A DNA stretch of 64,000 bases from assembly GCF_040939455.1 (NCBI RefSeq), contig NC_134136.1:102226014-102290013 (forward strand), given 5' to 3'. Shown piece by piece: positions 1-14,691 of the stretch (position 1 is its first letter; every line of letters starts with the position of its first letter). Below the pieces are notes generated by a model. It ran no database searches. It saw only the letters and a program-made list of their open reading frames with translations, and was not told the origin of the DNA. The stretch is from Microcebus murinus. Its lineage: Eukaryota; Chordata; Mammalia; Primates; Cheirogaleidae. The translations under genes and the position numbers were made by a program.

Positions 1-80
1 ATGGAACCTGAAAATTTGTGCCTTCAACAAGTTCCCAGGTGCTGCTGATGTTGCTGGTCTGAGTAGCACAACTGGAGAAC
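1..80 (+). mobile_element. MER5-type hAT-Charlie relic, 3' end
   Basis: The stretch reads like the 3' half of a MER5A-type non-autonomous hAT element (CAAGTTCCCAGGTGCTGCTG, then a GGTCTG step and a terminal GAGAACCA). The 5' half lies outside the window. It is an old, non-coding relic. The family call is from memory of the consensus. Confidence 0.7.
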
Positions 81-289
81 CAAGTGAGTAAAACAAGAAT
101 AGTATTTTTTAAGAATATGAGTTTCCCAAATAATTGCTTTCATACTTCCCTTTCTTTAGCCTTGAGCATATATCACCTTAGGATCATTGTTAAGAACACA
201 GAAGCTGTGCTATGCTGCAAATGTGGGTTCAAGATCCAGACTCTTGGGCTTGCTCATTTTGTTGTTTATTTGTTTATTTTTTGTTGTTT

Positions 290-2530
<2,241 letters not shown>

Positions 2531-3940
2531 TTTGTTTTTATTTTACTTCATTTTTGTTTATAATACCTGAAATAATAATATATATGAGTATAAGGATTAC
2601 ATATAATAATGTATGTAAACTACTTGGCATAGAATTTATAAAAATATCTTTATCTCCTCATCTGTATTTTGTCTATTTCAATTAAATCACATTCATAATC
2701 TTTAATAGGAATTAATATTACTTCCAAACTATCATTTTAAAAACCATAAATAACTTGTTCCACATTTGGAAATATAAAAATTTGTGGAATTGAATTATGA
2801 TTTTAAAATACATTAGACTAAAAACTTCATAAACTAATTTCCAAATAATGAAGTTCCCTTTTGAATGTTTGATTTTAAGCAAGTAATAATACATAGACAT
2901 ATTTGATAATCATTGATTTTTAATATTCAAGGAATCTGACTTTTAGAAAATTTAGTATTTTCTCAGTCATTTAATTGCTTGTTCCATTTATATAAAATTA
3001 TAATATATAATTTTCTACCATTAGAGATTTTATACATATGTGTGTGTATTTGTATATATAAGAATGTTTGTAATCATTATTAATGTTTTAACTTTCTGTT
3101 AGTTTATTAGCCTTGTATGAAGGAGGAGAAATATGTTCTAACATTTTTTAGAGTAAGTTAAAATAAAGACAGCATAGACACACTTTACAAATATCTCTCT
3201 GCTTGTATTTTCCTCATAGACTGCCTCTCTGTTTGCAATACATGAACTTAATGCACTATATATGTCTTTCACAAATTGTTTCACCAATATTCATGTGATA
3301 AAATTTATATTTATTTCCCCTCAACTTAGTATAACTTTAAAGTTTTTAACAATAAGATATATAGGGTAAGTTCTGCATTATTTGCCAAATATAATTGGTA
3401 CACTATCAGAATCATGTAATCATTTTGAAAAGAACATGTAATTTCAATAAAGGCGGCATACAACTTGGATGTTGCAGGTGATAAGACAAGCATCACAGCA
3501 TTACTAAAACCATACCATTATTTATTAACTCTACTATATTATTAGTTTATTTATCAAAATGTCTTAACCATTTTGCCTTTTAATTTGATAGCATGCTATT
3601 TATATGTAGATATTTTTGCTGTGCTTCTGTTACATTTTAATACACTGATTTAAGTTTGGAGATGATAAGAAATTATTATATTTCCCATTCAAACAATGGG
3701 AAATAAGCTTCTAGTTAGTATTTCTGCTTAGAACCTCTCATTTCAGAAATGTATTACTTATGTTAAGTGGGAGATATCTGTATTACTTTGTAGAAGAAAG
3801 GGCTATAGGGATCCAGAGCTGTGTTAAGGCAAGATGTCTGGTAGTATTAACAATTGGGCTGCTAACTCAACGTGAATTTTGTAGAAAATTATATATTTTT
3901 CTATAAAATTATTTTAATGGTGTTTTAAAGTTTGCCGTTT
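2531..3940. other. No gene; AT-rich non-coding sequence
   Basis: Very AT-rich sequence with many stops in all frames. A short TG/TA tract sits near 3038-3062. I recognise no repeat family, RNA gene or exon here, though very old L1 sequence cannot be excluded by eye. Confidence 0.5.
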
Positions 3941-3949
3941 ATTTGCATG

Positions 3950-4950
3950 TTTTAATTTTTTCAACTTTATTTATATATAATTGGTGAATAAAAATTATAT
4001 ATATTTAAGGTATGGGACATAATGTTTTGAGATATATACACATTGTAAAATGATTACCATGATCAAGCTCATTAACACATTTCTCACCTCACACAGTTCC
4101 ACTTTTTTGTGTGTGATGAGAACATTTAAGATGTACCCTTTTAGCAAATTTCAAGTATACAATGCAGTATTATTAACTGTAGTGCCCATGCTGTACATTA
4201 GATCTCCAGAACTTATTTATCCTGCATAACTGAAACTTTGTACCCTTTGACCAATATCTCTCCATTTTCCTCAACTTCTGGCCTCTGGCAACCACCATTC
4301 TACTCTCTGCTTTTATGAGTTTGACTTCTTTAGCTTCCACATATAAGTGAGATCATGTAGTATTGGTCTTTCTGAGCCTGGCTTATTTTACTTAGCATAA
4401 TGTCCTCCAGGTTCATCTGTGTTGTCATCAATGACAGAATTTCCTTCTTCTTTAAAGCTAAATGATATTCCTTTGCCTGTGACATATATATTTCTTTATC
4501 TATTCATCTGTAGGTGGACACTTAGGCTGATTTCATATCTTGCCTATTATTAATAATGCTGCAATGTACATAGAAATGTAGATACCTCTTCACAATACTG
4601 ATTTCATTTCCTTGGAATATATACCCAGTAGTGGGATTGCTGGGTCATGTGGTAGCTCAATTTATAATATTTTGAAGAACCTCCATACTGTTTTTTCTAA
4701 TGTTTATACCAATTTGCATTCCCACCAATAGTGCACAAGGGTTACCTTTGCTCCACACCCTCCCCAACACTTGTTTTCTTTTGACTTTTTGATAATAGCC
4801 ATCCTAACAGGTGTGAGGTGATATATCATTGTGACTTTGATTGGCATTTCCCAGATGATTAGTGAAGTTGAGCACCTTTTCATGTACCTATTGCCCATTC
4901 ATATGTCTTCTTTTGAGAAATGTCAATGTGTGTTTGCTTGTAAAGAGCTA
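3950..4950 (-). mobile_element. Old L1 3' end (L1MA-like), 5'-truncated
   Basis: The plus strand shows the antisense of an L1 3' UTR (AACACATTTCTCACCTCACA, then TCAAGTATACAATGCAGTAT) followed by antisense ORF2 C-terminus words (GGGATTGCTGGGTCATGTGG; CACCAATAGTGCACAAGG). The minus-strand reading contains a degenerate form of the L1 C-terminal cysteine motif, C-x3-C then H-x4-C, at about 4705-4790. The element is truncated at its 5' end near 4950. Its frames carry stops, so it is dead and old. Confidence 0.85.
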
Positions 4951-5485
4951 TTCTTATTTTTATACTCTCTTTTATTTTGAAAAGAGAGTTAAAGGTAATC
5001 TGTGCTGATGTTGTAGAGACCAAAAACCAAGAGAAATTGATAAAAGAATCCCAGTAATTTTCAGTAAATTCCAGCAGTTTGAAAAAAATACATATACTAT
5101 TAACGCTTACATGCACATATAATATAGCTACAATTTATAAAGCTCTTAAAATGTTATTTTTCTGGAATAATAGGATAACAGTAATTATAATATCTCTTGA
5201 AACTAAGTTGCAACTTTTCATGAGGTTATCCCTTCCTTCCCAATTAAACTGTAAACACATTGAATTACTAGTGTTTAGCTTTTTTGTCTCATGCAATACT
5301 TAATATATAAAGTCTTCATTTTTTTTATTTTGTTGAAGCATAGCTTTGACTATGAATGAAGTAATAGGACATCTCAGTGACCAACTGACTTATTTAGTGT
5401 TCTAAAAATTCTATTTCCTCTAAAAGGATTTATATTCTCCTGAGTTTTTCTTTAACCCCATAAAAATATCCCAAACTCCATCATA
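4951..5485. other. No recognised feature
   Basis: AT-rich sequence with only short accidental ORFs on both strands. I see no repeat signature, splice-site arrangement or RNA gene. Confidence 0.5.
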
Positions 5486-5565
5486 AAGTCTTTGTATTTA
5501 ATGTGCCTCTGTCAGGAGCTCTCATCCTACCTGTCTCCATCTGCTTAGCTCCCTCACTATTTTTC

Positions 5566-5876
5566 TTTTTTCTTTTTTTTTGAGACAGAGTCTTGCTTTG
5601 TTGTCCAGGCTAGAGTGAGTGCCATGGCGTCAGCCTAGCTCACAGCAACCTCAAACTCCTGGGCCTCCCGAGTAGCTGGGACTACAGGCGTGCACCACCA
5701 TGCCCGGATAATTTTTTCTATATATATCTTAGTTGGCCAATTAATTTCTTTCTATTTATAGTAGAGACGGGGTCTCGCTCTTGTTCAGGCTGGTTTCGTA
5801 CTCCTGACCTCGAGCAATCTGCCCGCCTGGGCCTCTCAGAGTGCTAGGATTACAGGTGTGAGCCACCTCGCCCGGC
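5566..5876 (-). mobile_element. Alu SINE (strepsirrhine type), antisense
   Basis: Reverse-oriented Alu with the lemur-type middle segment, but missing part of the left arm: the text jumps from CTCCTGGG to CCTCCCGAGTAGC. Near-perfect target-site duplication CTCCCTCACWATTTTT at about 5549-5565 and 5877-5892. Inserted in the L2 relic. Confidence 0.93.
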
Positions 5877-6073
5877 CTCCCTCACAATTTTTCTACCTGA
5901 TCAGTGTTTCCTCTAAGAAGCCTTCACTGACCATCATATCTAAAATATCACCTATCACATGCTGACTCATGGCTCTGCTTTACTTTTCTTCTTATCAATG
6001 ACAACTACTTGAGAATATATGTTCATGTGTATGTGAGCATAAGGTATATAGCACATATCTGTGCACCGCACAT

Positions 6074-6095
6074 AACACACACACACACACACACA
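6074..6095 (+). repeat. (CA)n microsatellite
   Basis: Eleven uninterrupted AC dinucleotides within the L2 relic. Confidence 0.95.
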
Positions 6096-6245
6096 TTTAA
6101 TCTGTGGTTTATCTCTCCCACTAGAATGTAAGGTCCTTGACAGTAGCAATAGTTTTTGATGACCACTTTATCCCCAGGGTACCAAAGAAAGACACAGAGG
6201 AGATACTCACTTACTATTTGTTGAGTGAATGAATAGATGAAATAA

Positions 6246-6659
6246 GAAGATGATACATTTCATTACCAGAAGCTTCATCATCAAGACTCTCAGTAATATA
6301 GGACATATCTGTTTTCCGTGATAAGTCAGGCTAACTCCTTTGAAAAAGCTCCTGTTACAAATTACTGAGATATGCTGGATAAATATGACCAACAGATCTT
6401 CAGTTACATAGTTGAGTTCTCAGGAAGCTAAGGAAAATCCCCAGGAGCCATAGAAATATGAAGAGGAAGCTGGAAACCAACTGATAAGATAAAGCTGAAA
6501 TTATCCCTATTTGAGGCATTCTTTTCCTTAGTATCCAAGAGACTTGCACCTTCACATCTGTCCTCATATAAAGATTCCCTGAACTGAAGCTCAGAATTCA
6601 AAATTACACAGCAGCAGAAGAAACAAGGTACTATAAGCAAAAGTTGAGGGGAGGGGAAT
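6246..6659. other. No recognised feature
   Basis: Unique-looking sequence between the L2 relic and the first young L1. The 61- to 70-codon ORFs on the minus strand have no recognisable domain. Confidence 0.45.
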
Positions 6660-6674
6660 AAAAGGACAGATTTT

Positions 6675-7903
6675 TTTTTTTTTTGGCATATTATGGGGGT
6701 ACAGATTTTAAGGTTTCAATAAATGCCCATTTCCCCCCTCCCCCCAAAAGTCTGAGTCTCCATCATGACCATCCCCCAGATGGTGCACATCTCACTCATT
6801 ATGTATGTATATACCCACCCCCCTCCCCCCTCCCACCTGCCCAATACCCTATTACTGTAGTACCTATGTGTCCACTTAGGTGCTAGTCAGTTAATACCAG
6901 TTTTCTGGAGAATATATCTGGTGCTTGTTTTTCCATTCTTGGGATACTTCACTTAGTAGTATGGGTTCCAGCTCTAACCAGGAAAATATAAGATGTGCTA
7001 TATCACCATTGTTTCTTAGAGCTGAATAGTACTCCATGGTATACATATACCACATTTTATTAATCCATTCTTGGATTGATGGGCACTTGGGCTGTTTCCA
7101 CAGCCTTGCAATTATGAATTGTGCTGCTATAAACATTCGAGTGCAGGTGTCTTTTTTGTAGAGTGTCACTGGATCATTTGGGTAGATGCCCAGCAATGGG
7201 ATTGCTGGATCAAATGGTAGATTCACTTGTATCGCTTTAAGGTATCTCCATATTGCTTTCCACAGAGGTTGAACTAGTTTGCAGTCCCACCAGCAGTGTA
7301 GGAGTGTTCCTCTCTCTCCGCAACCACGCCAGCATTTATTGTTTGGAGATTTTTTGATAAAGGCCATTCTCACTGGGGTTAAGTGATATCTCATTGTGGT
7401 TTTGATTTGCATTTCCCTGATGATTAGAGATGTTGAGCATTTCTTCATATGTTTGTTGGCCATTCTTCTGTCTTCTTTAGAAAAATTTCTGTTCAAGTCT
7501 TTTGCCCACTTTTTAATGGGGTTATTTGATTTTTTCTTCCTAATTTTCGTGAGTTCTAAGTATATTCTAGTTATCAGTCCCTTATCGGATGCATAGGATG
7601 CAAAAATTTTCTCCCATTCTGTAGGTTGTCTGTTTACTTTCATGACTATTTCTTTGGCTGTGCAGAAGCTTTGTAGCTTGATCATGTCCCATTTATTTAT
7701 TTTTGTTGCTGCTGTGATTGCCTTTGGGGACTTCTTCATAAACTCTTTGCCCAGGCCGATGTCTAGGAGAGTGTTTCCAACTTTTTCCTCTAGAGTTCTA
7801 ATAGTTTCATATCTTAGGTTTAAGTCTGTTATCCAGCGTGAGTTGGTTTTTGTGAGAGGTGAAAGGTGTGGGTCTTGTTTTAGCCTTCTACAGGTGGCTA
7901 TCC
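6675..7903 (-). mobile_element. Young L1, 5'-truncated, 1.2 kb, with TSD
   Basis: A reverse-oriented L1 tail: oligo-T (6671-6684), a 3' UTR with a C-rich tract on the plus strand (G-rich in the L1 RNA), and the ORF2 C-terminus. Flanking duplications AAAAGGACAGATTTT at 6660-6674 and 7904-7918 are 15 bp and perfect. This is a typical truncated product of target-primed reverse transcription. The 3' UTR resembles that of the full-length L1 at 44886-52823, so the same lineage made both. The ORF2 end is still open, which makes the insertion fairly recent. Confidence 0.95.
6891..7739 (-). pseudogene. L1 ORF2 C-terminal fragment (282 codons)
   Basis: The minus strand is open for 282 codons and encodes the last part of L1 ORF2p, downstream of the reverse transcriptase domain. 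It holds the L1 C-terminal cysteine motif C-x3-C-x7-H-x4-C ([18 protein letters not shown]) at about residues 136-153, and it ends with the normal ORF2 C-terminus, ENWY. The endonuclease and reverse transcriptase domains are absent because the insertion is 5'-truncated, so no functional protein is expected. The ATG at its start is internal to ORF2 and not a true start. Confidence 0.93.
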
Positions 7904-7918
7904 AAAAGGACAGATTTT

Positions 7919-8627
7919 AATGATCAAGAAATTTAGATATTGAAATTAGCAGGTAAAGATGACAAAGTTAGTATGTATAAAATGTTTAAAGAAGTAAAAA
8001 AATGACTGAGAACATTCCAAAGATGATTATCACATATGGGAATTACAACACAAAGATATACAAAATAATATTCTGTATTGTTTAGGGACATGTCAATATG
8101 GGAATAAGAAAATGAAAAATATTATTATAAGCACTGAATTCAGAATAATGATACTTCTGTGAAAGAGTGGAGTAGAGAGCAGAGAAAGTAATGTAATCTA
8201 AGGTAATATCATGACAGAAGTATGATTCATATTTTAGGAGAACTGATTTCAAAGGCCAATAGTAATATTTCCCAGTTGAGCAAACATATATTTAAAAAAA
8301 AATCTGTGGTTTACTTTTTGGAATTGCATACAATTGCTAGGAAATATTTATCATGAACAAAAATATGCAAACATTTCTAAAAGAGGAGTTTAGAATTGTG
8401 CAATGAATATAGTTATCTTACAATTTTTACAATCTCTGTCTTTTTCAGTTGATCAGGCACAGTTTCAGGTGTGCAAGGCAGTTACTGTATCCTTTTGCAC
8501 ACCTCCAGTCCTCATACCCACCTTCATTATAGGACCATAGATGCTGTACAGATGGACCAAGGTGGAGAAAGCACAACCGAGGCATAATAATGAACCTAAG
8601 TAAGATTTATGTAACATAGAATTGGTC
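7919..8627. other. No recognised feature
   Basis: Unique-looking AT-rich sequence, with no ORF, repeat family or RNA gene that I can support. Confidence 0.45.
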
Positions 8628-8643
8628 AGAACCTGCAAATCTT

Positions 8644-8979
<336 letters not shown>

Positions 8980-9112
8980 AGAACCTGCAAATCTTAATGG
9001 TTCTATTAGAGCTACTTTAATATTTCATACATTTTTGTTCTAGAAGATAGAATGGAAGTTAAATTCACTAGGTGGCAGGTGGGTTAGTACTGTATTTTGG
9101 CTCATATTGGAA

Positions 9113-9287
9113 CCAAATTTCTCAAACCCAGCTGCACATTAACATCACCTGGGAAAGTTTAAAGCAAAGTGCCTGTGCCCCAGCTCCGGGGACCCTGGCT
9201 GGATTAGTTTAGGGTAGAGCCTGGGCAATGATATTAGTTAAAAGTGTCCCATATGATTCTAATTTGTTGAGCCAGTTGAGAACCACT
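9113..9287 (+). mobile_element. MER5-type hAT-Charlie relic
   Basis: Near-palindromic non-autonomous hAT relic: TTTCTCAAACCCAGCTGCAC at the 5' side and GCCAGTTGAGAACCACT at the 3' side, with the diagnostic ATTAACATCACCTGGG and AGAGCCTGGGCAATG inside. Old and non-coding. The exact subfamily is not resolved. Confidence 0.75.
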
Positions 9288-10900
9288 TTCCTTGAGCAAA
9301 ATGGCACAGAGAGGAGAGGGCACATGTTTCATCATGAAAATTTGAGGATAAAGTGGTAGTCTTCCATCAGTATAGTACCCTGAGCAGTCATTGTCAATTC
9401 TTACTAACCTGGAAATAGTTTGAAACCTAATTTTTTTTACCCCTGATCAAAAACTGTAGGGATTCTTTCAAGTTCAGGTAAGAGAATTAGGAATATTAGA
9501 GGATTCTTACTCCTTTTTCAGGACTCATGCTTTCAGATATGAGATTTAAGTAATCTCATTTCAGATCTCTGGACATTCTGGGACTCAATATTGTTTTTTA
9601 AAATACTCTCTTAAAAATGTTTTCTGTTATGGAAGATAAAATCATAGATTAAAAATAAGAATAGGGGATTATGATGAAAAAGAGAGTATATAAAAACCAT
9701 GATATTGTGCTCTGTTTGAATGTGTGTGTGTGTTTTCTTTTCCTAAATGAAATAAGAAGACAACACAGTAATAAATTAAATCTCAGTGACATTTGCCCCA
9801 AATAAATGAATAATTATTTACACTGTAAATTTAGTTTGCTATTCTGTACCATAAAAAATGATTTATTTTCTCAGAGTGAGTGGAAGATTGGAAGTGAAGA
9901 AAGATATTGGTGGGATAATTAAGGAAGAGGTATTTCCCCTTTGAAAAAAAATTCCCAGTTTTGAGTAAAACTTTTCTCATAATTTTTTCCCTTACAGAAA
10001 TTGAAATGAAATACCAAATTCTATACAATTCACCCAGCCATACTAATTTACTCAATTAACAGCCTTTACTTAAAAGAAACAAAAGAGCCTAATAAATACA
10101 ATAATATTGGAATAATCACAGAATTTATAGTAAAAATATGCATAATTTATTTTAAGTTTACTCAAAATGTACAAACTCTGTAATTGACAAAACTTCATCC
10201 TATGTTTATGGTTTTGGCAAAAAAGAGAAGTGAACATCACAGTATATATCTAGATATGTGTTCCCCAATATGATATCCATCTTCCACATGTAGATATTTA
10301 CATTTAGCTTAATTAAAATTAAGGAAATTTTAAGTATAAGCTTATCATGAGCACTAGGCATATCTTCCTGTGCTTAATAGTTACATGTCGCTCATGGCCT
10401 CTGTATTGGGTAGCTCAAATATACAACATTTCCACAATCACGGAGTTATATTAGACCACACTGAATAATTCAAACTCCTCAGATGTTAGCATTTAACACA
10501 ATTTGTTGTGTTATTTTAAGGCAAAATTTATCATTTTGTTTTTGATATTTGCCTAAATCATCTTCTTCATTGGTATGTGTAGAATAGCCATTAATATTTT
10601 AATATGGATATTAGGATTAAAAGTAGACATTCTAATGCCAGATGATTATTTCATTTCAGAAATCCTAAAAGTATACTGTGCCAAGAACCTAAGTTTGACA
10701 TAGTGATGTTGGATATTTTTTAAAAATTGAAAATGGTGGCTAGCTTCTATTCATTCTTTTCTCCCATTTCCATGCTTTTCATAGTCTTTACTAAATGCCT
10801 TGTACTTTAATTTCTAATATTTTTTAACAGATGAAGTTTATATAAAATGCCCTATACTAATGTTAGCTTCTGAGAGTGAGTTAAGTTTCTGTCTATAATA
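9288..10900. other. No gene; AT-rich sequence of unknown origin
   Basis: About 1.6 kb without a recognised repeat. The longest ORF (74 codons on the minus strand, 9831-10055) has no domain and low complexity. There is a short TG run at 9722-9734. Confidence 0.45.
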
Positions 10901-11110
10901 AAAATAATAGCTACCATGTATTGATTAATTACTATGTGACAGACATAATCATTTAATATCTCATTTAATCTTCATAACACAATTATTATTTTCCTTTAAA
11001 AATGAGAAAAATTAGACTCAGGCTAAATAACTTATATGGGATCACATACCCTGCTCTTTCTAACTCCAAAGGCTTGGAGTCTAACCATTATGACATAAAC
11101 ACTTTAAAGA
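10900..11110 (+). repeat. MIR SINE relic
   Basis: Follows the MIR core: AATAGCTACCATGTATTGAT, ACTATGTGACAGACA, ATCTCATTTAATCTTCATAA and a diverged AGACTCAGGCTAAATAACTT. Ancient tRNA-derived SINE. Confidence 0.75.
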
Positions 11111-11199
11111 TGGTTTTGAAATCTGGCTACAAAATGTAAGCATCAATTCCTTAATTCACTAATTGAAGTAACTAATTAATACAATTCTTTCATTCATTT

Positions 11200-11310
11200 C
11201 TTTGATAGTATTTACTGAGTGCCTACTCTATGTTAGCCAGTGACTGAGTCCTAGGTATATAGTTGTGAACAAAACAGATGAAGTCCCTGCCCTCATGGAC
11301 TTTTAGAAAC
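11200..11310 (+). repeat. Ancient mammalian repeat fragment
   Basis: TTTACTGAGTGCCTACTCTA, then GTGAACAAAACAGATGAAGT and CCCTGCCCTCATGGAC, is a very common ancient mammalian repeat string. I do not assign a family name. Confidence 0.5.
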
Positions 11311-11579
11311 TGGCAAAGGAACTTGATAAGAATCAATGTGAGAAACAGGCATCAGTTTCCAAGATTCACCAATTAGTTGCTAGGTCATTTTGTTAATTCC
11401 AACAACAGGAGAGCATTCCATTATTTCACCACTCAGTCATGAATTAGCAGGGATGAGGCCAGAATATGTATTCTGGGTCCTTACGTAGAATGAAGAGGAT
11501 CTAGAATACTATTAGTTCATTAAATATGAAATGTCTGATTTCAAATCAAAAGTTTAGTTTTGTTATATCTCAAACAAGA

Positions 11580-12690
11580 AGCAGTACAATTAGTCAAAGT
11601 ATGCACCTAAATTATCAACACAGTTTGCCATCTTAATGGTAGGTGGTTTATGCCAGCAGCAAAGAAGCCTAGAGAATGAGTAGTGATGAAATTGCAAAAG
11701 ATGTTTTCCATAGCTTGTTGAGAATGAAATATTTTTCCTTGCGAGAAGTGGTCCAAAGCCTGGAAGAAGTGGTAGTCAGTTGGTGCAAGGTCTGGTGAAC
11801 ATGGTGGATGACAGAGAGTTTTGAAGTCCAGCTTCTATAGTGTGAACAGCATTGTTTTCTGAAACATGTGGTCTTGCAAGAGGATTGAACTGTCTCTATT
11901 GACCAATCTTGGCTACTTAATTGGAAGCATCCTCATCATTTCATCCAACTGGTTGCAGTGAACATCCGCTGTAATTGATTGACCAGGTTTCATGAAGCTG
12001 CAGTGGATGATACTAGCGCTGGACTACCAAACACACCATTAGTTTTTTTGATGAGCATTTGATTTTTAACTGTGTTTCAGCACTTCATCATTATCCAACC
12101 ATTGTGCCGAATGCTTGTGACTGCCAAAAATAATCCATTTTTTCATCACATGTAACAACACAGTATAGAAATGGTTTGACTCTATGTTGTGACAGCAAAG
12201 AAAGGCAAGCTTCTAGATGATTTCTCTTTTGATGCTCGTTTAATTCATGTGCAATTCATCTATCCAGCTTCTTTACGTTGCCCATTTGTTTCAAATGGTC
12301 CAATATTGTTGGAATGGTAACGTCAAACCTTGCTGCTAATTCACCCATAGGTTGAGATGGATTCGCTTCTACTACAGCTTTTAGCACATTATTATCCATG
12401 TTGGGCTCAGATCACCCACGTGGCTCATTTTCAATATTAAAATCACCAGAAAGGAACTCCCCAATCCATTGATGTACCGTGCGTTCATTAGCCACATCCT
12501 TCCCAAACACTTCATTGATATTTCTAGCTGTCTGCACTGCATTGGTTCCATGATGGAACTCAAATTTAAAAATAACACGAATTTTTTACTTATCCATTGC
12601 TCTAAAAAAAATTTGAAAGATATCACAAGCCAAACCATGCAGAGATATCAACTGTCAAACTTAGTACTTAAGGGAATGGGACATTTTACA
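11580..12690 (-). pseudogene. Decayed mariner transposon with transposase pseudogene
   Basis: The minus strand from about 12600 down reads as a mariner transposase: N-terminal helix-turn-helix region (NINEVFGKDVANERTVHQW), a second HTH (AARFDVTIPTILDHLKQMG), then VVTCDEK, which carries the first catalytic aspartate, and later ARPHVSEN, the usual run around the second aspartate. Frameshifts and stops break the frame many times, so it is inactive. The termini are not clear to me, so the edges are approximate. It is similar in kind to the Hsmar elements of primates; subfamily not decided. The flanking TA duplication was not identified. Confidence 0.88.
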
Positions 12691-12949
12691 TTTAATGACC
12701 TATATTATTATTTCAGAACAAAGTAATTCAAAAAATAGAACCATTGAAACCTTGGGTAAAAGAAGCAAAATCAAGGGCAAAACTCTCATCCAGTTTAAAG
12801 TTTAAAAGAAAACACATGGATCAAAGATTATCAAATTGCTTAAAACTTTTTTAGAACTTCAGATTGTTTTATTCATCTAAATTGATCAAAATTATTCTGA
12901 ATTGACAATGATAAAGAGATTTTTTTATAAATATTTAAGAATGTTTATT

Positions 12950-13230
12950 AAAATATTTAAATTGTGTATATTATATATAATATAGGTATATATTATATAA
13001 ATATATATTTATTATATATTTAACTATATAATAATTAATAATTTATTATATATTATATAATTTATAATATAATTATAATTATATAAAATATAATTATTAT
13101 ATATAATTTATTATATATTATATAATAATTTATTATATATTATATATTATATATTATATATTATATAATATAACTATATTATATAAATATATATAATTAC
13201 ATAAATTATATATATTTAAATTTTATAAAT
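12950..13230. repeat. Nearly pure A/T tract, (TATATTAT)n-like, palindromic
   Basis: About 270 bp of almost only A and T, dominated by ATTATATATTATATA-like phrases that are self-complementary. Such tracts can form cruciforms and are often length-variable. No gene. Confidence 0.95.
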
Positions 13231-13950
13231 ATTCCTAATGTCAGAAAAACAGGTACACAATTAAGCTGACATCACCAACTATATGTTTACATTTGGATGA
13301 AAATTTTTTTCAGATGACCATAATCTGAAGAATTCTGAACAGATAAACTTTAATTTTAGATTATTTGGGAGAGTCTAATCATTTAGAATATTAATTTTGT
13401 TGTAGCATGTGTTTTTACTCTGGTTTTAAGAACAACAACAACAAAAAAAAACCCACATTCATATAATAGTTGCCAAAATAATTGAATTCTTTTTCTACTT
13501 CAATATAGCAATTCCTTTTGGCTCATTTTATTGTAAAATGTTTTGGAAGTCATGAAAACAGATCCAGGAAGAAGGCAAGAAAATGATACCAGTGAAATGT
13601 ATCACCTTGATTCATATATTCATAAACACTCATACTTGGGGAAATGCATTGCTGTAATAAAATACTTTTAAAGACATTACATCTGTCCTAGTGACAATTT
13701 AAGAATACAATTATACACTTATGTGGAAAGACTGTGACATATACTGTATGTAATCTTATACTTTTCTCGTCAAATCAAGATCTAAATATTTATGAATAAG
13801 GATTTATGTAGCATCTGCTAGTAAATGTGCACTGTAATATATTTTTATTCTTCAAAATTTGAAGAAAATATTAAAAAATCTTAGGTAACATTTCTACAGA
13901 GTGAGATCAATTCATGACACATTAGTCTATGATGCAAAATGTTTTTTGTT
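13231..13950. other. No recognised feature
   Basis: AT-rich unique-looking sequence with an AAC/A-run near 13428-13450. No ORF or repeat family recognised. Confidence 0.45.
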
Positions 13951-13956
13951 TGTTCT

Positions 13957-14286
13957 TTTTTTTTTTTTGAGACAGAATCTCACTCTGTTGCCCGGGCTAG
14001 AGTGCAGTGGCATTAGCCTAGCTCACAGCAACCTTGAACTCCTGGGCTCAAGGGATCCTCCTGCCTCAGCCTCCCAGGTAGCTGGGACTACAGGCACGCA
14101 CCACCGCACCACCGTGCCTAGCTAATTTTTTCTATTTTTAGTTGTTTGACTAATTTCTTACTATTTATAGTAGACACAGGGTCTCACTCTTGCTCAGGCT
14201 GGTCTCAAACTCCTGAGCTCAAGTGATCCTCCCGCCTCGGCTTCTCAGAGTGCTAGGATTACAGGCGTGAGCCACCGCACCCAGCC
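13957..14286 (-). mobile_element. Older Alu SINE, antisense
   Basis: Reverse Alu with GAGTGCAGTGGC in place of the lemur-type GAGTGAGTGCC, a shortened middle (TTTAGTTGTTTGACTAATTTC) and a duplicated CACCGCACCACCG. It looks more like an early Alu type than the other copies here. The target-site duplication is not clear. Confidence 0.93.
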
Positions 14287-14289
14287 CAA

Positions 14290-14680
14290 TTCAAATAATT
14301 TAGCCACTTCTACAAGACTTATGTCTCTTCTAATTTCAGATATACATAGCATGATTTATTTTTTTGAGTAGTCTGGAAATAAAATTTAAAAGGGCCACTC
14401 TTAAGTAGCTGGAAAGCAGTCATTTCTAGATATTCATTTTTCCTAGAAAATATGTATTGATCACATATTTTGAGCCAATCCTAGTGTCACATATGTGGTA
14501 AGTACAAAAATGCATTGTATCTATCACCAAAAAATTTAATTTGAATAAAATAGACATAAATAAAACAGAAAGCTGCAAAATACTATAGGAATAAATTATC
14601 TAAATTATATTTATTTACAAAAGCACTCTAGAATTAGCATACACAAATAATTCTAGCATCTTATAAAAACAATCCTGATA
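14290..14680. other. No recognised feature
   Basis: Unique-looking, AT-rich. No coding or repeat signal that I can support. Confidence 0.45.
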
Positions 14681-14691
14681 AAATATTTCTT

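Larger units (their letters stand above)
5490..6245 (+). repeat. L2 LINE 3' region, split by an Alu
   Basis: Before the Alu (AGCTCTCATCCTACCTGTCTCC) and after it (AGAAGCCTTCACTGACCATC; AGAATGTAAGGTCCTTGACA; ending ATTTGTTGAGTGAATGAATA) the text follows the usual L2 3' end. A CA microsatellite has grown inside it at 6074-6095. It is an ancient mammalian relic without coding capacity. Confidence 0.7.
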
